A stretch of DNA of 37,765 bases, from positions 1 to 37,765 of the forward strand of contig PKVZ01000147.1 of NCBI GenBank assembly GCA_003131635.1. Reading direction: 5' to 3'. Positions 1 to 8,113 of the stretch are shown here, in pieces. Origin of the DNA: Acidobacteriaceae bacterium. GTDB taxonomy: Bacteria > Acidobacteriota > Terriglobia > Terriglobales > Acidobacteriaceae. Positions within the stretch are counted from its first letter, which is position 1. Every line of letters begins with the position of its first letter. The position numbers and the translations under genes are program-made. The notes beneath the pieces were generated by a model, which was not told the DNA's origin, ran no database searches, and saw only the letters and a list, made by a program, of their open reading frames with translations.

Positions 1-188
1 TCAACTGGCGCGCGGTGGCTGCACTTGCGCTCGGAGCTGGGACCGCGCTGGTGGGTCTCGCAGTACCGCTCGTACGCGTTTTGTATGACTACTCCTGGTT
101 CGTGGGCTTCGCCGTTTCGTTCGTGGCCTATTACGCGATGATGAAATTTCACCAGCGGCTTGCCCTTTCGCCGATGACAACCTCGTAG
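1..188 (+). CDS. NCS1-family nucleobase permease, C-terminal fragment
   Basis: The third forward frame is open from the window edge to a TAG at 186-188, giving about 61 residues. They contain two hydrophobic segments with charged turns. The stretch with LYDYSWFVGFAVSFVAYY resembles the last helices of nucleobase:cation symporter-1 proteins, which take up uracil, cytosine, allantoin or hydantoins through the inner membrane. The rest of the gene lies outside the window, so substrate cannot be judged. Position next to a dihydropyrimidinase and a ureide-permease-like gene supports a pyrimidine or hydantoin substrate. The gene converges with the oxidoreductase on the other strand, whose stop starts 2 bases further on. 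Identification rests on a short fragment and on context. Confidence 0.6.
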   Translation, partial: NWRAVAALALGAGTALVGLAVPLVRVLYDYSWFVGFAVSFVAYYAMMKFHQRLALSPMTTS

Positions 189-189
189 G

Positions 190-1200
190 TCAATGTTTCT
201 TCTGCGCGGTTTCACGGAAGGCCGGCAAGACCTCGCGCTGATAGATCTCTAATGATTGTTCCTCGTCTCCGCACATCAAATATAAGTTGAACTGCGTGAC
301 CCCCACGCTGGCCAACTTACGGATTTTTTCCTGATGAGCCTTAGCCGGTCCGACGACGCAAAAACGATCGACTACCTCGTCAGAAACAAAATTTGCGTTG
401 TCGCTTTCGACCACGCAGTGGTGCAAGTAGTCGTAGCCGCCCCGGTCCCGCACGTAGGAAGTGAGCGCCGGAGGCAGATCTTCCGGCTTGTACTGCCGAA
501 TCAGATCCATCACGTGGTTGGATACCAAAGCCGGAAACCAGCGCACGCGCTCTCGCGCGACAGCCAAATCATCCGACACCCAGACTGGCGCGGCTGACAT
601 TACTTCAATCTGCTCCGGATCGCGTCCCGCCGCGCGTGCGCCTTCCTTCACGAAGCCCAGGCACCAGGAAATCAAATCAGGATCGGCAAACTGAAGAATG
701 ATTCCATCGGCGACCCGGCCCGCCATGTGCAATACCTTGGGTCCATAGCCCGCGATCCATACTCGCGGAGAAACTTTGGCCCACGTGAGCCGCGTCGGCT
801 GGCCTTCATATTCAATTTCACGGCTGGCTGTGAGATCACGGAAAATCTTTACCGCAGTTTCCAATTGGGACCAACTGACCGGCTTCTTGCCCAGCACGCG
901 TCTCGAGCTGTCTCCGCGTCCGATGCCCAACTCCATCCGGCCGCCTGAGATCAGATTTAGTGTGGCGAACAAGCTGGAGGTTACCGTGAGATCGCGAACC
1001 GCGGGATTAGTCACCAGCGTGCCGAGCCGCATCTGCTTCGTGTTGGCGGCCATCAAGGTGAGTAAAGGGTATGGGTCCATCCACAAAACGTGGGAGTCAA
1101 AGAGCCACCCATACTCAAAACCAGCGGCTTCGGCTTGGCGCGTTAACCCGACGATGCGCTCCACCGAAATGTCTGGTTTTAACGTAATGCCGAACTGCAT
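190..1200 (-). CDS. LLM-class flavin-dependent oxidoreductase (F420-type family)
   Basis: This 336-residue protein has the bacterial luciferase-like TIM-barrel pattern. It opens with MQFGITLKPDISVERIVGLT, followed by EAAGFEYGWLFDSH and the glycine-rich GRMELGIGRGDSSRRVLG near residues 87-104. Members use FMN or F420. The overall pattern, including YEGQPTRLTW and WIAGYGPKVLHMAGRVADG, resembles a subgroup often annotated as F420-dependent and, as I recall, often found beside dihydropyrimidinase genes. The ATG has an AAAGGGG sequence about 6 bases upstream. It is divergent from the dihydropyrimidinase and converges with the NCS1 permease, so a role in pyrimidine or hydantoin redox chemistry is likely. 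It does not look like the uracil monooxygenase RutA. The exact reaction and cofactor are unknown. Confidence 0.85.
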   Translation of the reverse strand: MQFGITLKPDISVERIVGLTRQAEAAGFEYGWLFDSHVLWMDPYPLLTLMAANTKQMRLGTLVTNPAVRDLTVTSSLFATLNLISGGRMELGIGRGDSSRRVLGKKPVSWSQLETAVKIFRDLTASREIEYEGQPTRLTWAKVSPRVWIAGYGPKVLHMAGRVADGIILQFADPDLISWCLGFVKEGARAAGRDPEQIEVMSAAPVWVSDDLAVARERVRWFPALVSNHVMDLIRQYKPEDLPPALTSYVRDRGGYDYLHHCVVESDNANFVSDEVVDRFCVVGPAKAHQEKIRKLASVGVTQFNLYLMCGDEEQSLEIYQREVLPAFRETAQKKH

Positions 1201-1297
1201 GGTAGACCCCTTTCGTTGTTCAAGAAATATCAGGAACTGAAGTGCGGCAGTTTAGCATAGAATTCCTGTTTCATCTCAGCCGCGCGGGGAGGCATTG
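1201..1297. promoter_or_regulatory. Divergent promoter region, oxidoreductase / dihydropyrimidinase
   Basis: These 97 bases separate two divergently transcribed genes and must hold both promoters unless one is read from further away. TAGAAT at 1258-1263 is a 5/6 match to a sigma-70 minus-10 box for the plus-strand gene, but no good minus-35 box lies at the right distance. A strong ribosome-binding site GGAGG at 1288-1292 serves the dihydropyrimidinase. Confidence 0.4.
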
Positions 1298-2695
1298 ATG
1301 GGCTTCGACACGATTATCTGCAACGGGTCCGTTGTGACTGCAACCGATACTTACGTGGCAGATGTTGCCATCACGGATGGCAAGGTCGCAGCGATCGGCA
1401 AGGACCTTCCTCGACAGAACGCCACGAAGGTATTGGACGCTTCAGGTAAATATGTTTTCCCTGGCGGCATTGATGTGCACACGCATCTGGACATGCCTTT
1501 CGGCGGCACCACCAGCGCCGACGATTTCGAAACCGGAACCCGCGCCGCCGCTTTCGGTGGAACCACAACGCTGATCGACTTCGCTATTCAATACAAAGGC
1601 CAGCCCTTGCGAAAAGCCTTTGACACGTGGATGGATAAGGCTTCAAACAAGGCTGTCTGTGATTATGCCTTTCACTGCATCGTGACCGATATAGGCAATG
1701 GTCAACTACAGGAGATGAACGCGCTGGTGGGTGAAGGCGTAACCAGCTTCAAGCTTTTCATGGCCTACCCCGGCGTATTCATGCTTGACGATGCGAGCAT
1801 TTTCCGAGCCCTGCAAACTACCGCGAAAAACGGCGCCCTCATCTGCATGCACGCGGAAAACGGCAGCGCGATCGACGTAATTATTCAACAGGCGCTGGCC
1901 GAAGGAAAGACGGCGCCGAAATATCACGCTCTCACCCGCCCCACCACGGCGGAGGCCGAAGCCGTCTCCCGCGCGATTGCGTTATCGGAAATGGCGGGAG
2001 CGCCCATCTACATTGTGCACCTGAGTTGCAACGAAGCACTCGAGAAAGTTCGCGAGGCGCGCGACCGCGGACTTCCGGTTTATGCCGAAACTTGCCCGCA
2101 GTATTTGTATCTCTCAATAGAAAACTTTGACGTGCCCGACTTCGAAGGCGCAAAGTATGTCTTCACTCCGCCGCTGCGAGAAAAGTGGCATCAGGAAAAA
2201 CTCTGGACTGGCCTCAAGCGCGATCATCTGCAGGTCGTCTCTACGGATCACTGTCCCTTCTGCTTCAAAGAACAGAAAGAACTTGGCCGCGGCGATTTCA
2301 CCAAAATTCCGAACGGCGGCCCGGGGATCGAACACCGCATGAGTCTGATTTACTCCGGCGGCGTCGCTCAGGGTAGATTCAGTGTGAACCGATTCGTCGA
2401 ACTGGTCTCTACGACTCCGGCGAAACTCTTTGGTCTATATCCGCGCAAAGGGACGATCGCAGTCGGCAGCGACGCCGATCTCGTTATCTTCGATCCCAAC
2501 CGCAAACACACGATCAGCGCCAAGACTCATCACATGCGCGTGGATTATTCCATGTTCGAGGGCATCCAGGTAACAGGCATGCCTGACATCGTTCTTTCCC
2601 GTGGCCGCGTGGTGGTGGATGGAGATAAGTTTCTAGGCCGTGCCGGACAAGGAGAGTTCTTACGCCGATCGACTTACTCGCAGCTGAACGGATAG
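1298..2695 (+). CDS. hydA: Dihydropyrimidinase / D-hydantoinase
   Basis: This cytoplasmic zinc amidohydrolase opens the ring of 5,6-dihydrouracil, dihydrothymine or 5-substituted hydantoins to the N-carbamoyl amino acid. The 465-residue length fits the family. Visible metal-site features are HTH at residues 61-63, the lysine in SFKLFMAYPG (K152, carboxylated in homologues), H185 in CMHAENG, H241 in IYIVHLSC and D317 in VVSTDHCPF. A TTG lies one codon upstream of the ATG, but GGAGG ends 5 bases before the ATG and only 2 before the TTG, so the ATG is chosen. The next gene in the same direction is a ureide-permease-like transporter. Allantoinase is the main alternative, but the HTHLDMPFGG signature favours dihydropyrimidinase. 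Confidence 0.93.
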   Translation: MGFDTIICNGSVVTATDTYVADVAITDGKVAAIGKDLPRQNATKVLDASGKYVFPGGIDVHTHLDMPFGGTTSADDFETGTRAAAFGGTTTLIDFAIQYKGQPLRKAFDTWMDKASNKAVCDYAFHCIVTDIGNGQLQEMNALVGEGVTSFKLFMAYPGVFMLDDASIFRALQTTAKNGALICMHAENGSAIDVIIQQALAEGKTAPKYHALTRPTTAEAEAVSRAIALSEMAGAPIYIVHLSCNEALEKVREARDRGLPVYAETCPQYLYLSIENFDVPDFEGAKYVFTPPLREKWHQEKLWTGLKRDHLQVVSTDHCPFCFKEQKELGRGDFTKIPNGGPGIEHRMSLIYSGGVAQGRFSVNRFVELVSTTPAKLFGLYPRKGTIAVGSDADLVIFDPNRKHTISAKTHHMRVDYSMFEGIQVTGMPDIVLSRGRVVVDGDKFLGRAGQGEFLRRSTYSQLNG

Positions 2696-2792
2696 TTCAT
2701 CGCAGTAGCTGTTTGCCTCCCGCTTGTGATGCGAATTAAAGAAGAGTACAGTTGCACCCTTCCCAACCCTTACAACGCCTGAAGGAGAATGG

Positions 2793-3770
2793 ATGTTCAC
2801 GCCATCGAGTCTGAACATTGCGCTGTTGATGATGATTACGAGTGCGGTCTGCTGGGGTTCGTGGGCAAACACCTATAAGGGTGTCAAAGGCTATCGCTTC
2901 GAACTTTTCTACTGGGACTATGCCCTCGGCATATTTTTCATCTCACTGGTGCTCGCTTTCACCATGGGCAGTACAGGGCACGATTCTTCCAGCTTTCTGA
3001 ACAACGTCCATGCGGCAGATACTTCGAACGTTGTGAACGCACTCATTGGAGGAGCGCTGTTCAACCTGGCCAACCTTTTGCTCGTAGCTGCAATTGACAT
3101 GGCCGGACTCGCCGTTGCTTTCCCCATTTCAATTGGCATTGCGTTGGTGGTTGGAACTGTGTTGAGCTATGTGCTGCAACCGAGGGGGAATGCCGCCTTC
3201 CTTGCGCTTGGCGTTGCCTGCGCGTTTGTCGCGGTTCTTCTGGACGGTAAAGCCTACGGGAGTCTCGCCGCCGCCGGACGCTCCGTCTCAAGAAAAAGTT
3301 TGGTTACCTGTGTGGTTTCGGGAATCTTGATGGGCCTATGGGCGCCATTCATGACGCACGCCATGACTCGTGGCAATGCTCTCGGCCCTTACAGCGCCGC
3401 CGTATTCCTCACGCTGGGAGCATTACTCTCCTGCTTTATCTGGAATATTTATTTTATGAAGCACCCGCTGGTAGGCGAGCCGGTGAGTTTCGGTGGATTC
3501 TTCCGCGGACCTGCGTCAGGGCATTTGCTGGGACTTTTCGGAGGATGCATCTGGGGCATCGGCACGGTTTTCAATCTGGTGGCCGCAAGTTTCACCGGGG
3601 TCGCGATCTCTTATGCCATCGGTCAATCCGCTCCAATGGTTGCTGCGCTCTGGGGAATTCTCGCGTGGAAGGAATTCGCCAACTCAGGACCTCGAGCCAA
3701 AACCTATCTCGGCTTGATGTTCGTTTTCTACGGATTGGCGATTTTCCTGGTCGCGCGTGCGAATGGCTAA
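2793..3770 (+). CDS. Ureide permease (UPS)-like transporter, DMT superfamily
   Basis: This 325-residue inner-membrane protein has about ten hydrophobic segments and almost no soluble domain. The pattern GGALFNLANLLLVAAIDMAG (about residues 89-108), followed by VAFPISIGIALVVGTVLSY and GVACAFVAVLLDGKAY, resembles the plant ureide permeases. Those proteins import allantoin, uracil and related heterocycles. Generic annotation could call it a GRP/sugar or multidrug DMT permease. Placement 97 bases after dihydropyrimidinase argues for a ring substrate such as uracil, dihydropyrimidine, hydantoin or allantoin. AAGGAGA (from 2782) sits about 5 bases before the ATG. The 3' end converges with the nucleoside hydrolase, leaving a 6-base gap and no room for a separate terminator. 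Confidence 0.75.
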   Translation: MFTPSSLNIALLMMITSAVCWGSWANTYKGVKGYRFELFYWDYALGIFFISLVLAFTMGSTGHDSSSFLNNVHAADTSNVVNALIGGALFNLANLLLVAAIDMAGLAVAFPISIGIALVVGTVLSYVLQPRGNAAFLALGVACAFVAVLLDGKAYGSLAAAGRSVSRKSLVTCVVSGILMGLWAPFMTHAMTRGNALGPYSAAVFLTLGALLSCFIWNIYFMKHPLVGEPVSFGGFFRGPASGHLLGLFGGCIWGIGTVFNLVAASFTGVAISYAIGQSAPMVAALWGILAWKEFANSGPRAKTYLGLMFVFYGLAIFLVARANG

Positions 3771-3776
3771 AGCTAC

Positions 3777-4829
3777 CTATTTCCCTTTGACGCGGTCCAC
3801 AAAGAGTTGCAGGAAACGATCTGCATCGGATGCCAAACAAACTCGCGCATTCGGCTTTAGTTCGATCACGCCTTCAATCTCATAGTGGTTTCCATGCAGG
3901 ACGTTGTTTTCGTTCGATCCCATGCGGTTGGCGACGGTCTCTCCGCGAGTGAACTCACCTTTAGTTTCCACATCGACATGCATTTCTTTGAGCGTACCCA
4001 GCGTTGGATCGAGTGCAATACCCACCGCCAGCGGGTCGTACATCGCCGCCCCGCTATATCCGCTCTTCTCGCTGCGCGTCAAATAAAAATCCGCAATCTT
4101 CGCAATGAAATCGCTCTGCGGCCCGTGCGACGACTGAAGCTGTGCGAGATACTTTCGCGTGATCAACGTTCGCTCCCCCACGTCTGAGCCGACCATCGTC
4201 ACCATCCATCCCGCATTGAAAACAATCTGCGCCGCTTCGGGATCGTTGTAGATGTTCGCTTCCGCCGCCCCGTTAACGTTTCCGCCAGTAATCGAACCGC
4301 CCATAATGACGATATCCTTAACCAGGCCCGCAATCGAAGGATCTTTCGAAACCGCGAGCGCAATGTTTGTCAGCGGCCCCACGGGGATCAACGTAATTTC
4401 GTGCGGATATTTGTGGATCATCTCAATGATGAGATCCGGACCGAAACGCGGATCGGCCTTGCATTTGGAAGGGGGCAACTCGACATCGGCCAGGCCATTC
4501 TTTCCATGCCAGAACTGCGCCGTGATCAACTTCTGGTTGAGAGGATGCTGCGCTCCACCTGCCACGGTGACGTCGCAGCGTCCCGCAAGCGAAACGATCT
4601 TCAGCGCATTCTCCAAACCCTGCCGGCCGTCCACGTTGCCCGGCACCACCGTCAGAGCTTCAACCTTGAACTCCGGCGAATTTAACGCAAGGATGATGGC
4701 CATGGCATCGTCAGTGCCTGGATCTGTATCGATAATCACGCGCCTCGGTGTAGTTTGCGTAAAAGCACTGGCCACAAAAGTAAGAACGAAGAGCAAAGTC
4801 AAAATGGATTTGATTCGAAGGCGTTTCAC
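3777..4829 (-). CDS. Exported inosine/uridine-preferring nucleoside hydrolase
   Basis: The protein (350 residues) cleaves the N-glycosidic bond of ribonucleosides to give base and ribose. After a signal peptide (KRLR, hydrophobic LTLLFVLTFVASAF, likely cleavage near AFTQ) comes the calcium-site signature DTDPGTDDAMAI at residues 34-45. PVGPLTNIAL in mid-domain and YDPLAVGIALDP toward the C-terminus are also typical. The start is GTG, with AAAGGA about 8 bases upstream. It is last in a four-gene operon after cytidine deaminase, pyrimidine-nucleoside phosphorylase and a nucleoside symporter, 27 bases after the symporter stop. The signal peptide implies action in the periplasm or outside, freeing bases that the nearby permeases can take up. 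Base preference cannot be read from sequence. Confidence 0.9.
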   Translation of the reverse strand: MKRLRIKSILTLLFVLTFVASAFTQTTPRRVIIDTDPGTDDAMAIILALNSPEFKVEALTVVPGNVDGRQGLENALKIVSLAGRCDVTVAGGAQHPLNQKLITAQFWHGKNGLADVELPPSKCKADPRFGPDLIIEMIHKYPHEITLIPVGPLTNIALAVSKDPSIAGLVKDIVIMGGSITGGNVNGAAEANIYNDPEAAQIVFNAGWMVTMVGSDVGERTLITRKYLAQLQSSHGPQSDFIAKIADFYLTRSEKSGYSGAAMYDPLAVGIALDPTLGTLKEMHVDVETKGEFTRGETVANRMGSNENNVLHGNHYEIEGVIELKPNARVCLASDADRFLQLFVDRVKGK

Positions 4830-4856
4830 GGAAAAAATCCTTTCTCGTCGGTGAGC

Positions 4857-6086
4857 TTATAGCAGCATGCCAGCTATCGATGCGGACATCAGGTTCGCCA
4901 TGGTTCCCGCCAGCATCGCTCGAATTCCGAGTTGAGCCAGTTCGCTCTTTTTGTTCGGCGCGAGCGCTCCGATGCCGCCGATCTGGATTCCGATTGAGCT
5001 AAGATTCGCGAAGCCACAAAGCGCAAATGTGGCGATCGTGAAAGAGCGTGGATCGAGCGCCGCTTTCATCGGTCCGAGCATGGAGAACGCGACCAACTCA
5101 TTCAGCACCATGCGCGTGCCCAACAAGGTTCCAATCACACCACAGTCGCGCCAAGGAACGCCGATCACCCACGCGATGGGAGCGAAGACAGCTCCAAAAA
5201 TCTTTTCTAGACTCTCTGGGAACCAGGCTAACCAGTGGTGAACTCCACCCATAATGCCGTCCGCTAGCGCGATCAGGGCCAGGAAGGCAATCAACATTGC
5301 TGCAATGTTCAAAGCCATGTGCAGACCATCGGTCGTTCCCCGGGCGACCGCGCCCAGCAGATTCTCTTCTTTCTCGGTTTTCTCTTCGTCTTCGGGCATG
5401 ACAACTCGTCCGGCTGTTCTTGGCTGCTCGGTTTCGGGCACGAGCATCTTTGCCATTAACAACGTGCCGGGTGCGGTCATGATGACGGCGCTCAACAAGT
5501 GTTTGGGTTCTATGCCGAAGGCGATGTAAGCCGCCATGATCCCGCCAGAGACGTGAGCCATGCCGCTGGTCATCACCGTCATGAGTTCCGAGTGCGTCAG
5601 ATCAGGCAGAAACGGCCGGATGGTCACTGGCGCTTCCGTTTGTCCCATAAAAATGCTGGCCGCAATGTTCAGTGATTCCGCGCCGCTGGCGCCCATCACC
5701 CGGGTCATGACCCAGGCGGCAATCTTGATGACAAATTGCATGACGCCGAAGTGATATAGCACGGCGAAAAACGCGCAGATGAAAATGATTGTGGGGAGCA
5801 CTTGAAAAGCGAAATAGAAGCCGAGAGACGAACCTTGCTTCCCCAGGTCACCGAAGACGAACTGCGAGCCGACGTAAGAGTAGCTGAGCAAGCGGCTGAC
5901 GACGTTGCCAGCGGCTTGAAAGACGCGCCGTCCGGCATCGACTCTCAACACACACACAGCGAAGGCGAACTGCAAGCCCAGGCCCCAGGCCACGGTTTTC
6001 AGGCGAATGGCGCGGCGGTCGGTTGAAAAGGCATAAGCCAATCCAAGCATTGTCAGGAGGCCGAGGATTCCGGTGAAGCGTCCCAT
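4857..6086 (-). CDS. nupC: Concentrative nucleoside transporter, NupC/CNT family
   Basis: This 409-residue inner-membrane symporter should import nucleosides with H+ or Na+. It has the CNT layout: N-terminal helices, then FMGQTEAPVTIRPFL with the substrate-contacting GQTEAP, then SGGIMAAYIAFG. Near the C-terminus, GTRMVLNELVAFSML matches the family NEFVA motif with Leu for Phe. Length is normal for bacterial members. It lies between the phosphorylase gene (54-base gap) and the exported nucleoside hydrolase (27-base gap), so the operon can either import intact nucleosides or split them outside. Specificity (pyrimidine or broad) is not clear, though the neighbours favour pyrimidine nucleosides. 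Confidence 0.93.
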   Translation of the reverse strand: MGRFTGILGLLTMLGLAYAFSTDRRAIRLKTVAWGLGLQFAFAVCVLRVDAGRRVFQAAGNVVSRLLSYSYVGSQFVFGDLGKQGSSLGFYFAFQVLPTIIFICAFFAVLYHFGVMQFVIKIAAWVMTRVMGASGAESLNIAASIFMGQTEAPVTIRPFLPDLTHSELMTVMTSGMAHVSGGIMAAYIAFGIEPKHLLSAVIMTAPGTLLMAKMLVPETEQPRTAGRVVMPEDEEKTEKEENLLGAVARGTTDGLHMALNIAAMLIAFLALIALADGIMGGVHHWLAWFPESLEKIFGAVFAPIAWVIGVPWRDCGVIGTLLGTRMVLNELVAFSMLGPMKAALDPRSFTIATFALCGFANLSSIGIQIGGIGALAPNKKSELAQLGIRAMLAGTMANLMSASIAGMLL

Positions 6087-6140
6087 TTATTTTGTTCTCC
6101 GGGTAATTACGATCATGTGCGTCCAATCATGCGCGTTCGA

Positions 6141-7484
6141 TCACGCGCGTCCGATTACACGATGGATCAACGGCCTTTTCTCGTGCGCTGGCGAATCGGC
6201 AATCTGATAGCTTTCTTCGAGCAGTTGCCGGGCACGAGCCGCGCGCGTTGCCTCATTGTAGTGAATGGTCGCGAGCGGTTCGCCAGCCGAAACGGTGTCC
6301 CCGACTTTCTTGTGCAATACAATTCCTACTGTGGGATCGACCGAATCTTCTTTTCGCTCGCGGCCGCCGCCGAGAACCACACATGCCGTGCCAATCTTCT
6401 CGCATTGCAGAGACGCGAGATATCCGCCCATTGGGCTGGAAACTGTCATCGTGCGTTGAGCCTGCGGCAGTTTTGTGGGATCGTCGATCACTCGCGGATC
6501 TCCGCCCTGCAGTTCCACCATCTGACGAAGCTTGTCGAGCGCTTTCCCGGAAGAAATCAATTTCTCGCTTCGTTTTTTCCCTTCCGCAACCGTAGCGGAG
6601 ACTCCACCGAGATGGAGCATCCAACCCGCAAGCCCCAGGCAGAGCTGGCGCAAATCCTCCGGTCCTCCTCCGCGCAGAACATCCACTACTTCGACAACTT
6701 CAAGCGCATTGCCAATCGTGCATCCCAGCGGCTGATCCATGTCCGTGATCAGCGCCACTACTTGCTTGCCCATCCGTTCGCCGGTCTCCACCATGAGTTC
6801 GGCGAGAAACGCCGCTTCTTCTTCAGTCTTCATGAATGCGCCGGAGCCCGTCTTTACATCCAGCACGAGCGCGTCGATGCCTTCCGCAAGTTTCTTGCTC
6901 ATGATCGACGCACAGATAAGATATGGACTTTCCACTGTGCCCGTCACATCGCGCAGCGCGTAAAGCTTGCGATCGGCAGGAGCGATTTCAGCCGTCTGGC
7001 CGATCATGGCGCAACCGCAACTTTCCAGCACGCGCCGAAATTGCGCGACGGGAAGATTCACGTCGAATCCGGGAATTGCCTCCAGCTTGTCGAGCGTGCC
7101 TCCCGTATGTCCCAGGCCGCGGCCGCTGATCATGGGAACGGCCACGCCCGCGGCCGCTGCAAGCGGCGCCAGCACCAGCGAAGTTTTGTCGCCCACACCC
7201 CCGGTCGAGTGCTTGTCTACTTTCTTCGCGGAGAGCGAAGAGAGATCGAGAACTTCTCCCGAGCGCAGCATGGCATCCGTCAGCGCAGCGGTTTCCGCAC
7301 GCGTCATGCCACGCAACACAACCGCCATCAGCCACGCCGAAACTTGATAGTCCGGAATGTCGCCACGGGTATAAGCATTCACCAGCCACGTGATTTCGTC
7401 TCGCGACAGTTCGCCGGCATCCCGCTTCTTGCGAATCACATCAATGGCACGGAATGTCTGCGTTGAGGCCGCTGTCGGATTCAC
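6141..7484 (-). CDS. deoA: Pyrimidine-nucleoside / thymidine phosphorylase
   Basis: The enzyme phosphorolyses thymidine, deoxyuridine and possibly uridine to free base plus (deoxy)ribose-1-phosphate in the cytoplasm. The family signature KHSTGGVGDKTS is at residues 91-102, followed by SGRGLGHTGGTLDKLE and DVKTGSGAFM. The frame stays open another 264 bases upstream, but that part overlaps cytidine deaminase and has no family features. The GTG at 7484 overlaps the cytidine deaminase TGA as GTGA, has AAGGA about 11 bases upstream, and gives a normal 447-residue protein. It could be the thymidine-specific (DeoA) or broader (Pdp) form. A 449-codon opposite-strand frame across it is a shadow. Confidence 0.93.
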   Translation of the reverse strand: MNPTAASTQTFRAIDVIRKKRDAGELSRDEITWLVNAYTRGDIPDYQVSAWLMAVVLRGMTRAETAALTDAMLRSGEVLDLSSLSAKKVDKHSTGGVGDKTSLVLAPLAAAAGVAVPMISGRGLGHTGGTLDKLEAIPGFDVNLPVAQFRRVLESCGCAMIGQTAEIAPADRKLYALRDVTGTVESPYLICASIMSKKLAEGIDALVLDVKTGSGAFMKTEEEAAFLAELMVETGERMGKQVVALITDMDQPLGCTIGNALEVVEVVDVLRGGGPEDLRQLCLGLAGWMLHLGGVSATVAEGKKRSEKLISSGKALDKLRQMVELQGGDPRVIDDPTKLPQAQRTMTVSSPMGGYLASLQCEKIGTACVVLGGGRERKEDSVDPTVGIVLHKKVGDTVSAGEPLATIHYNEATRAARARQLLEESYQIADSPAHEKRPLIHRVIGRA

Positions 7485-7891
7485 CGGAGACGGAATCCTT
7501 CCGGAAGGAGCTCGGTAATGTGGGCTTGCCGCGGTCCGTTGGCTCCGTGAAAGAAAATAGAGGCGTCCGGCCCGAATTCGTAAATCACCTGTCGGCAGGC
7601 GCCACAGGGTGAACAAGGAACGCCTTGATCGTTGACCACAGAAACCGCGCGGATCTCGATCTTGGGTCCAAGCTGCGCGACCGCGGAAAAGATTGCCGTG
7701 CGCTCGGCGCAGTTGGTCATTCCGTAAGACGCATTCTCCACATTGCAACCGGAAAAAATCTTCCCGTTGGAGAGAAGAATGGCAGCCCCGACTCGGAACT
7801 TCGAATAGGGCGCATGCGCATTCTTCATCACTTTCTTCGCTGCGCGCAGCAGGTTAGCGCGCAAATTGCCTGGAACCTTTTTCTCAAGCAT
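7481..7891 (-). CDS. cdd: Cytidine deaminase
   Basis: The enzyme deaminates cytidine and deoxycytidine to uridine and deoxyuridine. Its 136 residues match the short homotetrameric type. The substrate region is APYSKFRVGAAI (residues 27-38). The catalytic zinc site is C61-A-E63 plus C96 and C99 in PCGACRQ, with E63 as proton shuttle. It is the first gene of the salvage operon and its stop overlaps the phosphorylase start by four bases (GTGA), which suggests translational coupling. Deamination followed by phosphorolysis would feed uracil to the dihydropyrimidinase side of the island. No clear ribosome-binding site is seen before the ATG. Confidence 0.95.
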   Translation of the reverse strand: MLEKKVPGNLRANLLRAAKKVMKNAHAPYSKFRVGAAILLSNGKIFSGCNVENASYGMTNCAERTAIFSAVAQLGPKIEIRAVSVVNDQGVPCSPCGACRQVIYEFGPDASIFFHGANGPRQAHITELLPEGFRLR

Positions 7892-8113
7892 AGATTAAAA
7901 CTTCGCGAACCATGGCAGAACGGAAGGCCATTGTAAACCCTGCCGTGCAAGGGCCCGGCCTTTTGTTGGTCAATGCACCGGAATTGCATTTGTCACGACA
8001 CAGGGCTAGCATATTGCAATTGTTCTTCTCCGCACGGCATCTTTTGGTTCGCTCATGAAACTTCGCGCTTGATCTTCGTTCTTGATCTAAGTTCTTGATC
8101 TAAGGAGGATGTT
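7892..8113. promoter_or_regulatory. Divergent intergenic region, cdd operon / aldehyde dehydrogenase
   Basis: These 222 bases separate the minus-strand salvage operon from the plus-strand aldehyde dehydrogenase and should contain both promoters. The right end holds the three 13-base tandem repeats described separately. No convincing minus-35/minus-10 pair was picked out on either strand. Confidence 0.4.
8068..8106 (+). repeat. Three tandem 13-base repeats before the aldehyde dehydrogenase
   Basis: Copies are CTTGATCTTCGTT (8068-8080), CTTGATCTAAGTT (8081-8093) and CTTGATCTAAGGA (8094-8106). The first eight bases are identical in all three. The last copy runs into the strong ribosome-binding site TAAGGAGG (8101-8108), 5 bases before the ATG at 8114. 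The array would lie in the 5' leader or overlap the promoter, so it could be an operator or simply a slippage product. Confidence 0.8.

Noticed and set aside
190..1200. The oxidoreductase as the uracil monooxygenase RutA
   Set aside because: The sequence pattern fits a different LLM subgroup and no other rut genes are present.
6117..7466. A 449-codon open frame on the plus strand opposite the phosphorylase gene
   Set aside because: It is antisense to a clear enzyme gene, has the Arg/His-rich composition of a shadow frame and shows no domain pattern.
7485..7748. N-terminal extension of the phosphorylase frame
   Set aside because: It overlaps cytidine deaminase in another frame and has no family features; the GTG at 7484 is coupled to the deaminase stop.
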